From: Daucus carota subsp. sativus
Taxonomy: Eukaryota; Streptophyta; Magnoliopsida; Apiales; Apiaceae
Length of the DNA stretch: 64,000 bases
Direction of reading: 5' to 3'
Assembly: GCF_001625215.2 (NCBI RefSeq)
Contig: NC_030383.2
Coordinates: 53,626,380-53,690,379 of the forward strand
The translations under genes and the position numbers were made by a program. The notes under the pieces were generated by a model. It was not told the DNA's origin, did not search any database, and was given only the letters and a program-made list of their open reading frames with translations. Numbering within the stretch: the stretch's first letter is position 1; every line of letters starts with the position of its first letter. Shown here in pieces: positions 46,099 to 56,175 of the stretch.

Positions 46099-46863
46099 TC
46101 ACATAATATTGCAACTTCTGGGATTGTCGTCGCTAAATGTACTATAGAATGGGTGACTATAAGCCAAATCCTGTGGAGGCGGCGGTGCTGGTGGGGGGTA
46201 ATATACCGGAACCTCTGGAGGCGCTGATGGAAAGTACCCTGGCGGGCCTCGCCACGGGATCCCTTGCGAAATATTCCCATGTGAAGCCATGCATCCACAA
46301 TTCTTTGGCCGGCCGCACCCATCACAATACTGCTTGTACCTAGCTTCGTTTCTCGAGCAACAAGATTCTTCACCATCATACCTCTCATGCATGGCTTTTC
46401 CGGGAGATTTTCTTGCCGAACAAGCTTCACTTTTGCCGCTGAACCCCTGTCCATTTTCATAATCTTCTTTGAAAGTTATCTTCACCCCATCTCTAGTGAG
46501 TTCAACAGACTTCAAGCCTTTGATTTCAGACAATTTTTGCAATCGCGATACAACGTCTTCATCATGAATACCATGATACTTATTCACAGGCGACTTGGGT
46601 CTTCTCATAATCTTCAAGTCTTTCTGATCAATCAGAGGCTCCCACACCAGCTCCGATTTCTTCCCATTTTTCTGGAGAAGCTTTAGAAGTGTCTGGGGAT
46701 CTATAGTGCCTGAAATTTTAATCTCTCCCTGCGCCGCATCGATAGAAATTCTGTGCACACCTCCAATATCTTGCAGTAATTTCTTTATTTTCTTCTCACA
46801 GCCGCTGCAGTGAATATTGGTCTTCAGAACGAAAGTCTTCGCGGCAACCATCGATTGATCCAT
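46099..46863 (-). CDS. Heavy-metal-associated isoprenylated plant protein (HIPP-like)
   Basis: A single open frame of 254 residues. Residues about 8-75 form an HMA (ferredoxin-like, metallochaperone) domain with the metal-binding NIHCSGC loop (C-x-x-C). About 105-140 is a second HMA-like fold (LKSVELTRDGVKITF) without the Cys pair. A Cys-rich stretch (CCSRNEARYKQYCDGCG, then NCGC) and a Pro-rich linker with PPPAPPPPQ follow. The protein ends CNIM, a CaaX box for prenylation, so it should be membrane-anchored. HIPPs bind soft metals such as Cu, Zn or Cd and take part in metal handling and stress responses. A TATA-like stretch lies upstream at about 46928. No intron is needed, although many HIPP genes have introns in the HMA part. 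The start could also be the Met at residue 5. Confidence 0.88.
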   Translation of the reverse strand: MDQSMVAAKTFVLKTNIHCSGCEKKIKKLLQDIGGVHRISIDAAQGEIKISGTIDPQTLLKLLQKNGKKSELVWEPLIDQKDLKIMRRPKSPVNKYHGIHDEDVVSRLQKLSEIKGLKSVELTRDGVKITFKEDYENGQGFSGKSEACSARKSPGKAMHERYDGEESCCSRNEARYKQYCDGCGRPKNCGCMASHGNISQGIPWRGPPGYFPSAPPEVPVYYPPPAPPPPQDLAYSHPFYSTFSDDNPRSCNIM

Positions 46864-47640
46864 TTCAGCGATAGACTTCTAGCTGCTTTGTAATCTGATG
46901 CATGATAAAAATGATATCATCAGTGAGTGTATATATAGTGGTAATATTTATTACTTAAAACTAGATCAAGGAAGAAATAAGGGGGAGTTTTGGAATAATA
47001 AATTATAATACCTCCGTCTCCTTTTATATGTCTAGTTTCGCTGACCAGTCAACTTTACTTTACTTTTGAATGAAATTTACATATATCATATAATTGAAGA
47101 AATTAATAAAAAAATATATCATTAGAAAGTATATTTAGTCTATTTTAATATGAAACTTTCAGATTTTAAAAATAAAAAATATATTATTTGTAATATTTAG
47201 TTAAAAAATAGTCAGTTTAACTCTTGAAAACTAAAATAGACATGTAAAAAGGACCCGGAGTATATCATCTTTTTTTACTACGTTCCTGATCTTGTTGTTC
47301 CACGAAACATTATTAAAAAACTGGAGTTGACATAAAAATTCTACCTAATCACGAAGACAACATAATAGTTTACAATATTGAAATACCTGAAGTTTTCCAA
47401 AGGATAAGTATATTTTTAGACTTCAATATTTTAGTGCAGAGTTTCTTCTTCTCAAATTAAAATTGAGAACATGTCTTGGGACCCCGACTTGGAAAGGAAC
47501 TTAAAGGTTCATTAAGATTTAACAATGGATTAAACTCTAAACAGCTAGCAATCGATCACTAATATATTCAATAGGCATTTCTTTTTTATTGTTGGTCAAA
47601 AAAGAAATCCTTATTTACAAATACGAGTAATAACTCCTTA
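46864..47640. other. HIPP-like gene upstream region
   Basis: Holds a TATA-like GTGTATATATAG (46926-46937) and a Stowaway-like MITE (47009-47262). Otherwise AT-rich and empty. Confidence 0.4.
47009..47262. mobile_element. Stowaway-like MITE upstream of the HIPP-like gene
   Basis: Starts TACCTCCGTCTCCTTTTATATGTC and ends with the complement-like GACATGTAAAAAGGACCCGGAGTA. TA at each edge. 254 bp without coding sequence. Confidence 0.75.
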
Positions 47641-47647
47641 CAATAAA

Positions 47648-47925
47648 CGACAAAGTGGTGGTTATAGTTTCTAAATTTTACAAGATGGTGGGGACTTTAA
47701 TAAAAATTACATAATAGTGGCCGGAGTTTACTTCCGTCTTTTAATAAAGTGGCGGCCATGAACCTCCGTTAATTTTTCTCCGTTAACTCCAAAAAATTAA
47801 CAGAAGTTCACAGCCGCCACCTTATTAAAAGGAGGAAGTATATAAAGTCCGGCCATCATTATGTAATTTTTAAACTCCAGCCACCATTATGTAAAATTTG
47901 AAAAATTACTTTCACCACTTTATCA
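47648..47925. mobile_element. Long-armed inverted-repeat element
   Basis: Arms of about 130 bp (shared words GACAAAGTGGTGG, TTACATAATNGTGGCCGGA, TTTTAATAAAGTGGCGGC, CTCCGTTAATTTTT) meet at a centre near 47785 with almost no spacer. Non-coding. It resembles a Mutator-type long-TIR MITE; no duplication determined. Confidence 0.7.
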
Positions 47926-47929
47926 TTTA

Positions 47930-48733
47930 CTCTAACTCTTTATAAAGCTTGGTAAATTTCAGTCAAAATTGGTTCAATTGGACAAAAAGAAGAACCAGCT
48001 AGCTAGCTTATGCAAAACATAAAACAAAAATTGCACTAAAAAGTGAAACATGAAATAAACTGGATACACCTAATTAACGTTAGGATACTTACATTAAAGT
48101 TTCTTAGTAGCTTTATTAAAGATATCCGAGCAAGAGGACGAGGGGAGTGATATTAAACAAAGAACTTGGAGATTGAAGTTAAACTTTATTGGTTCGCTAT
48201 TTATAGACTTAGTTAAAGGCATACTCCATGCTGCAGAAAAAGAAGAAGATGTGAATCAATTATCGAATATAACCTAAAAGGTCGGTGTAGCGCGTCAGCT
48301 GATAATGTTAACTTCTAGACATTACATTATACACGCAGTTACGCAGACATAAGGTATACAAGTAAGTCTAGAAGTTGAAAATACAAAGTTTCGATGAAAC
48401 TGTTGGGTCATTGTACAGCAATTGCACAAATCTACTTCCACAATCTACTCTGAGTATATACATGTATTATGTCATCCATCACCATCAGTGTCGAATTCTC
48501 AGGCATTAATTTGTATAAAACTCTTACAATGATGTACACATATAGGTCTCGGCCGACCGTTTTGGAATTTCTGAGAATCTCATTTTTTACAGTCAAGTTC
48601 TCTGCGTGCGTAAGTAAACTGCTGAATGTTTAGTTGCCCACTTGCTTGTATAAATTCATAACATTTAGAACTTTATAATACAATAACGGTCATTTTCCCG
48701 GCTTTTCTTCCTTTTTCTTTGAAGTGTGTACAG
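47930..48733. other. Intergenic spacer
   Basis: AT-rich with no gene, RNA or element border I can support. The (TA)n tract that hosts element C begins at 48734. Confidence 0.4.
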
Positions 48734-48758
48734 ATATATATATATATATATATATATA

Positions 48759-49248
48759 GGGGCTTATTCCACTACAAACCACACTCTCATACAAACCCAA
48801 AAACCACTATTTCCACTCCCATTTTTGCTATGAGCACTCCAATCTTTTTATTATTTTTTTTATTTTTCCGGGGGTCCACTGCTGACATCATCTGCCACGT
48901 CAGCGCCTGCTGACGTGGCACTGCCACATCAGCTGCCACGTCAGCACTGGGTCAGCCCGCAGATGACGTGACAGTGCCACGTCAGCAGGTGCTGACGTGG
49001 CAGATGACGTGGCATTGCCACGTCAGCAGTGGGTGTGACCCGGTGCTGACGTGGCAGTGCCACGCCAGCAGTGGGGGGACCCCCCTGCGCTGACGTGGCG
49101 GGGTGGAAAGTGTAAGTTTGGGGAAGTTGATGGCAAAGCTAGGGGGGTGATATTGTTAGTTTTTAAGAGTTTGGGGGGATATTTGTTTAGTTTTGAAATT
49201 GGTTTTTAGGTTTTTATGATAAAGTTGGTTTGTATTTGAACAAACCCC
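48759..49248. mobile_element. (TA)n-seated non-autonomous element C with TGACGTGG cluster
   Basis: A 490-bp segment between (TA)n tracts (48734-48758 and 49249-49258). The left end has ACAAAC, 11 bases, ACAAAC, then CCAAAAACC; the right end in reverse has ACAAAC and a weaker second word. The interior 48895-49100 is GC-rich and packed with TGACGTGGC and its complement in both orientations. No coding capacity. Confidence 0.72.
48896..49098. repeat. Cluster of ten TGACGTG / CACGTCA motifs
   Basis: Five sites read TGACGTGGC, one TGACGTGAC and four CCACGTCA, within about 200 bp (near 48896, 48911, 48938, 48964, 48978, 48993, 49004, 49019, 49047, 49091). The word contains the ACGT core of plant bZIP binding sites. 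Alternating orientation also makes many short hairpins. Confidence 0.85.
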
Positions 49249-49259
49249 TATATATATAT

Positions 49260-50400
49260 TCTGCATTTTTATTCAAGCAATTCATGTACGAAAAGTCAAA
49301 GTCTTTGCCAAATGGAGTATGGTGCAGAAATGGTCCCAACAATTTTTAGGGCAGTCAAAAGAATATGTACCAAATCAGATTATTTAATTTAAAAAAATTG
49401 CACTTACAAGTTACATCAGATTTTTTTTTGACATTTACAATTTTTGTTTATAATATTTTATAAATTATCTTTTAAAGTGGTTCTTTACATTTTTATAAAA
49501 TCAAATCTAGCTCAAAAATTAAAATAAATTATTAAAAAAATGAATGGACGAGTAAAATACCTCACATTGTATAGCATGCGATTATTAATGATGTTAGAGG
49601 AAACGTAAAACTTAAAAGAAAATAAAATCGGGAATCCTATTTACTAAAACATGGATTTATTGTGGTTCATTGATCACTCTTTCCTCAGTTTTATATTAAT
49701 ATTTTGACTACTCATTTTTTATTTCTGTTATTTTTTTTAAACTATTTCTATTTCTGTTATTATTTCACAGAATCACTTAATTTATTTTCTTTAATGCTAT
49801 CGGATGTGTTCGTAAATTAATCTTTTATATCTCAAATTATCAGTATTTGTTTTCAAAAACATGATTTTCCTTAGATAAATGTTTATGGTTGTTAAGGACT
49901 ATTAAATTAATTAATTAGTGGATATTGAAAACTTTTTTAGAAAAAGAAATATTTTATATATTGTTAAAAATATATTTAGAAATAGTAGATGTAAAAGTAA
50001 TCATTTTAGAGTTAAAATTTGAGTTGGAGCGAGTATTTCTAGTTGTCAAGGCATAAGGTATCGTATATATTTAGACATATATTTTAATATTTAAAAAATA
50101 ACTAGTGTAAGAAATAGTTTTAGAAATAAAGTGTGAGTTGGAGTGAGGGTTTGTAGTAGTTAAGGATAGTTCGACTAATTAATTGTAAATAATGTTTTAT
50201 TCATTATAAGAAATCATTTTAGAGTTGGAATTTTATTTGTAACATTTAAAAACAATTTAACTAATCAATTAATTATGAATAGTGTCTCTTTTGATTATGG
50301 AGAATGTAGTTAACTAAATTAATTACACTAATATACCTCATTTCGATTTTAAAACTATTGTATAACTCTTGCAATAATCATCTTTTCGAACTAGTTATAT
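49260..50400. other. AT-rich spacer
   Basis: No gene. A few repeated phrases (AGAAATAGTTTTAGAGTTRAA-like near 49970, 50110 and 50210) suggest decayed duplicated sequence. Nothing further. Confidence 0.35.
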
Positions 50401-51961
50401 ATATGTGTGCCTGATTTTGTTTTGGGCTTTTTTGATAAATACCCAAGTCTAAATTTTTTTTTTGCGAAATACCATTATTATTTAAAACAAAATTGCAAAT
50501 ATATTATCTTTCAAAAAAAAATTGCAAAAATACGGTGGTTGCTTATGCAATCATGTCTGCAACTGCTAGAAACCATATATGCAATAACAAATTCAACTTT
50601 GAAATAATCTGTTGAAAATTACATTTTAGTTGCATAATAAGTGGCAAGCGGTTGCAAATGACGAAAAATGAGTGTCCGTGCGGGGCTGATATTAACAACA
50701 CAAAAGTAACCTGAAAATCAACTAAAAACAAGCACACTTTCTCACCACTAACTCAACAAAACCACGTCCAAGGCTTCAACCACCACCACTTTCCCACCAC
50801 CAGCTGCATCCACTTCTTCACCTCCATCTGCCACGAGTTCTCCGTCACTCCATCAACTCCGGTACCATCAACGTCTCCACGGACTCCGTTTACCTCACCC
50901 TGAAAGACGCACCTCAAACCAGTCACGTCTTCAATCCTCGATTTCATATGCTTTCAGCTCGAGAAAGGGGGAGAAAGAGACAATATTGTTTTGTGGTGTT
51001 TAGGGTTAGGGATGAGGAGAGAAAGAAATAGAGGGGGAGGGTTAGTTTTGTGTCCTAAAACTACAATGCAGATTTCTTAGAGAAACAAATAATTGAAGAT
51101 GGAGTAGTATGTTTCTTATAAAACCACAATGTGAATGCATTCAAAAACAATACAACATATCATTTAACATGATATTGAACAGTACTTATATAGGTTAATC
51201 TGATATTTTATATTTAGATAAAAATAAAGATAATTAATAGCACATAAATATTGTTACACATTATGTTATAATAATTTTTACACATTTAATATAGAACTTT
51301 ATATTAATGATTCAAATAGTTTGATTTTAACTCCTTTGTCCATATTTCCTTCTCTTCTTTCACAAATTTTTAAGTAGATGTTTACCTTTCTTGATGATAG
51401 CTAACAAAAATGTACAAGAATCTTTATTTGGTGATGGATGAAATTAGTATTTCCACATCGTCGTCAAATTATAATATGATTTAATATATTATTATCGGTA
51501 AGATAGCAATTATACGTGAATACGACGAATGATACGATTTTATTTTTCACGATAACATAAACTACTATGTGGATATGAGGATAACAAAATAGTCTGAATC
51601 GAAATCCAAAATTTCAAATTTACTAAATTCAATTTTTTTAATTTGGATTTATTTCTTAAAGCTTGAAAACTATTATACATTCTAATTCAAAAATAGTGAA
51701 ATAGATAAATTTAAATTATCTTATTTAATTTTTATATACACTTATTCTAAATATAGGAGACTAATTTTGCTAAATAAAAAATGTTAGACCCTGTTGTATC
51801 CTCGATATCAAAAATTATTATACGAATGTGAATATTTTATAAACCAAGCCATTATTTTCATGAAAAAGGTTAAAATTTCCACGTACACATTTGAGTTTTA
51901 CATTAATTCTTAAAATTTATGATCCCTTTTTTAAACTGTATTTGTTTTTCATAAAGTTTTA
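50401..51961. other. AT-rich spacer with pyrimidine-rich block
   Basis: 50755-50945 is rich in CCACCACC and CATC words and stands out by GC content from its neighbours; it may be a gene fragment, but no frame reads as a known protein. The rest is AT-rich and shows no structure. Confidence 0.35.
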
Positions 51962-53000
51962 TGTACTTGCAGTTAGTGTGTCACACCAATTGGGATACTC
52001 TACTTCGGAAACTATCACATGCTATACTGAACTTCAATTTTCGTTACGAAGTGCACCTTTCCGTTAAAATACTTTAACGCCGTTAATAAATAAGCTCAAA
52101 AATAGGGGTAAACTAGTCACTCCATCATCTTCTTTCTCCGCCCCATCAACCCCAATTTCACCATTAAAACATACTTTCAAAATTAAAAATCTTAATATCT
52201 CAATGAGTTTTGAGTGATCTAGAAAGTAAAACCCATCATCTTTGTAATCAAATTGAACCTCTTGAGAAACTCTATCAGAATCTTGCATCAAATCTCCTGA
52301 AAAATTGGCAAAGTTTAACTTTGATTTGAGGGTTTTAATTCGAATTGGACCTTTCTTGTTCTTTGATTGTTCATGTGTTTTAAGGATGTCTAGTTATAGA
52401 TCGTTGGATTTCGAGTCTATTGATATATTTCTCTTTTCGATAAAGATTTAGAGTTCGCAGAATTTTTCTTTTCACCGGAGTTCTTCATTTTCTCGGCTAA
52501 CTTACTGAGTGTTTTTTTATGCTAACTAGTCCATAAGTTTGTTATGACTATGTTGATCGACATTTGTTGAGTTTTGTTTGGTTTAGTTTGATTTTAATAT
52601 TGTCAGATTTCAAGGAAGTCACTAGCTTTGTTTTGGTTGGCCAAAATCGAAGAAACAAGATGGGTTTGTGTTGATTGATGTGGTTCGAGTGTTGCTCGGT
52701 TGTTGATGAAATGATTGGGCTGAAAATTGAGAATAAACAATAATGATTGGGGCTAGTCAGGGCTCGATCGTTTTCTTGAAACTAGCTACCGTTAATCCAA
52801 TAAAAGGATTGTTAATGCTGAAAATGGGATTAGAAAAGGAGATGACTATTAAAAGACAAATATACCTCTGAATATTCTAACAGCGTTTAATAAAATTGAC
52901 GGAGATAGACATAATGTAACGAAAATTGAAGTTCAGTGTAGCATGTGATAGTTTCCGAGGTGGAGTATCCCAAGTGGTTTGACACATGACTGTAAGTACA
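51962..53000. mobile_element. Long-TIR Mutator-like element, non-autonomous
   Basis: Ends are inverted copies over about 120 bp: left TGTACTTGCAGTTAGTGTGTC, right in reverse TGTACTTACAGTCATGTGTC. Both run through GGAAACTATCACATGCTA and GAACTTCAATTTTCGTTAC. About 1.04 kb in total. The interior has a 75-codon minus-strand frame (52064-52291) without recognised domain, possibly a captured fragment. No transposase. Target duplication not determined. Similar design to 10718-11760 but different terminal sequence. Confidence 0.7.
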
Positions 53001-54066
53001 CAAAGTGCACTAACCTCTTTTCCATACAAAAATCAAATGAGAAAATAAAATTTTTTTATCACTCAACTTATTGTGTCTTTAGAAATTTACCAATCAACTA
53101 TAATTTTTTTTTATTTTACTCGCTAATGTGAGGTTCATTTTTTTTTTTTGCCACTAAAGTTAGCTTCAGATTTGATTATAGCATTATATTAATAATTTAT
53201 AACATTAATAAAATATAGTGGTAGTCTATAATATTTTGATGATTTGATATATGTCTATATCTTTATATATAGTATTTTTATGTCTCCGAGGTCGTTTACC
53301 TTGGGTGATAAGAGTTTGACACGCATTTTACGGTTTCCAAAAGATGTAGTTTCATAAATTATTTTATTTATTTCTTTCGAATAAAAATTTAGCGTTTGAA
53401 TTTTTATACACAAAAAGAAATTCTCAAAAATATTAAGTTATGAAACTATGTTTTATAGGAGTCATAAAGTACTATTACGTAGTAGAAATTGGAAACAAAT
53501 GAGAGGGACGGAGAGAGTATTAATAACTTAAAATGATATTTTAATAAGATAAAGTTCTTAAAATATATGAAGATAAATTTAAGAGAAATCTCTGACTGAA
53601 TTGGTCAATCGAAACTTTAATAGTGAAAGATAATGCTTCGTATCATTCAACTAGACTTTATCTTATCAAGGAGGATGAATTATTTGCAGTCATTGATCCA
53701 TATTGATGATTTAATGAATTTGTAGAATTCTAATTATAATTTATCCTGATATTAGTTTTTTATCGACTCATCTTATGTTATTAGTGTTATATGTATATAA
53801 CGAAAAAAATATTACATGCTATCACTATTTATTAATGATGCTCCAAAATACGTATTATTATAATGTTAGGCACCAAATCCGAGCCTAAGTTAGTTGGGGG
53901 AAAAAAAATCAAAAAAAAAAAAAAAAATTAGTTAAGGAGTAAGTCTCCGAACAATAGATCTCGGTGACAAAAAAATTTACACGAATCAAATTAACTCGTA
54001 AACTGCTCGTGTCCAAAGATATTTCTATTTATCGAAATTTGAAGATCAAAAACAGAGCGGCAGAAG
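53001..54066. other. Spacer upstream of the UQCC6-like gene
   Basis: Contains a Stowaway-like MITE at 53275-53521. The rest is AT-rich. A purine-rich run of A (53905-53930) precedes the leader of the small gene. Confidence 0.4.
53275..53521. mobile_element. Stowaway-like MITE
   Basis: The right end in reverse, TACTCTCTCCGTCCCTCTCATTTG, is a classic CTCCGTCCC terminus. The left end (TTTATGTCTCCGAGGTCGTTTACC) is a diverged complement. A related terminus fragment lies at 55228-55315 inside the intron of the next gene. Confidence 0.55.
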
Positions 54067-56175
54067 ATGAAGAAGAAATTCGGAGGGACAAAGCCAGTAG
54101 GAACGCCGTCATTGGGCTGGTCAAGTGTCGTCGTAATTGTCTCTCTTCTCGCCGGCGCCTCTGTCGTCCACAACATCTATAAGCCTGATTTGGTACATCT
54201 CTCAACCTAATTTCGTGATTAATGTAGTGTTCTCAAACTGTTTGATGAAGTGACCCAAAGAGTAATTGCATTTACTTGTCAATATTATATTGCTTACGCT
54301 AGTTGATATTGTACTTGTGGCGAGAATAGTATAACATTGAACCTTATTTAGCATAAAGCAAAAATGTCGGATTAGTTTTGTTTGGGACATAAATTAGTTG
54401 CAATCAGTTCATAGTTTTCATATTATAAACCTGAATGGAAGGAAGGTGGAAAATGCAGAAGGGTAATAATCTGGATGATTGTTTTTGTTTTCTATTTAAC
54501 TATATATGAGGAATGTGGCGCTTAATTCTTCCTTGGATGAGTGATATCATATTTTTTTACGTAACAAATATACTGATGGACTGCATAGGGGACACACACA
54601 CGCATTCACCGACTTACGGACTGCATATAGTTCTGTTTGTGTTTTTTAGCCTAAACTTTGTTCAGTTCCTCAAAATTGAATATGTGAAGTTATACTGAAT
54701 CATCTTTCTCAGTAACGAGTTCTGCACGTCTAAGTGACATGCTAGACTGTAGAGGACATATGATGAATTGATGATAGTCTACTGTAGCGTAAATGTATAT
54801 TTGATTCCCGAACTTTTTGACAATCTGATTATAGCCAACCTATTCATGATTTCTTAAAAAGACATAAACCAGCTAGAATGCTAACAGAAATGCCAAGAGC
54901 TTTGGATTATTAGCTTGCTGACGGACATGTTTATGTGCCATATCTTTTATTTTTATATCTATTATTTTTGTATTTGTAGACCGTGTAATTATTTAGTATA
55001 TGTAGCTTTATGTGGTTCCTATGTGTGAAGATTTGAAATTGGACTGATGAGGAGATTAAGGTGGAAATATTTTATGTGGTGTTATGCCATTGTAATAGCT
55101 CAGAATTGATCCTCCCTGTGCTTGAATGTGTTTGTTATCCCTTGTCCATACTCCATATGTCCCCTTAATTTTATGTCATATGTTTTTAAATCTGCATTCA
55201 AAATTTTACTTCTGATCAATAGAGAAAGAAATACTCTCTCCGTCCCCCTCATTTGTTTACATTGGGGGACGGGGGCTCGGCACGCAATGCTCTTTAAAAT
55301 GTAGTTCTTTGGTCATCCATCATGTTATGGACCTTTTTGCCTCCTGGTCCTTTGCTTTTCTATCTGTAGTTCTCATCGCTTCACAGGACTCTTAAATGGT
55401 AACAAAAGCTTTGTTATGGGTCAACCTCTACCCCTTCTGGTTTCTTCAGGTTCCAACTTGGTTTTCTTGTTAATCTTGGTTACGCACGACCTACCTACTC
55501 AGACTTCAGGTTCATTACTTGGTTTTCTTGTTAAACTGATTGCCCATGACCTTCCTTGGTTTTCTCATTAATTTGATTACCCATGACTACCTACTTGGAT
55601 CTGGTTTACCCACATCCATGGTACCATTATCCTTGGTTCTTAGTGAAGTGATCTTACGTATGGTGACTGTGTCTGTGTATCAAGTTGGCTCAGTTGGTTG
55701 TTTATTTGAGTTTGTTCTTAAACCTTGTTCTTGGTATCCTGGTATTTTCTCAATTTTGCCAATCGGTTCTTTATATCCACGATCTGTTTGTGTTATATTT
55801 GTGGATACGATGGAATTGTTTGAACTTGAACTTGTCTTTAATGGGTACTTCCCATTTGTTTATCGGTAAATATTCCATTTGTTATTTGATATTACTGTTA
55901 TTATTTGGTTGCTTTCTCATAAGAATGTTATTGCTAGTACTCGTTTAACCTGGTTTTTCACATGATTTAGCCATAACCTTCATTTTTTTATCATATTAGT
56001 TGAATTATTGCTTTTTGTTTTCGATCTTTTGGAAGGGAACACAAATTGTTTTCTTACCTTTCTAGAACTGTGTCATTCCTCATCTTTCAGTTTTAAAATT
56101 TTGTTTTTCTTGTTACTGCAGACTCTCCCTCCAATAGATAGTGTTGGTGCAGCCAAACCAGGACAACCTGAATAA
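54067..56175 (+). CDS. Small mitochondrial membrane protein, UQCC6/BRAWNIN-like
   Basis: Two exons (54067-54192 and 56122-56175) with a 1.9-kb GT-AG intron give 59 residues, starting MKKKFGGTKPVGTPS. Residues about 17-34 form one membrane helix (W-S-S-V-V-V-I-V-S-L-L-A-G-A-S-V-V). It is followed by H-N-I-Y-K-P-D-L-T-L-P-P-I and a short polar tail. The run S-L-L-A-x-x-x-V-V-H-x-x-Y-(K/R)-P-D-L-T-(L/I)-P fits what I know of the animal peptide UQCC6 (BRAWNIN, C12orf73), an inner-membrane factor for complex III assembly. Splicing falls exactly between PDL and TLP, inside the conserved phrase, which supports the gene model. The plant function is inference from that resemblance. Confidence 0.7.

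Noticed and set aside
46387-46686. 99-codon plus-strand frame
   Set aside because: It is antisense to the HIPP-like coding sequence.
53964-54182. 72-codon frame overlapping the UQCC6-like first exon
   Set aside because: The frame starting at 54067 splices in phase to a conserved tail; the 53964 frame is Arg/Lys-rich with no known motif.
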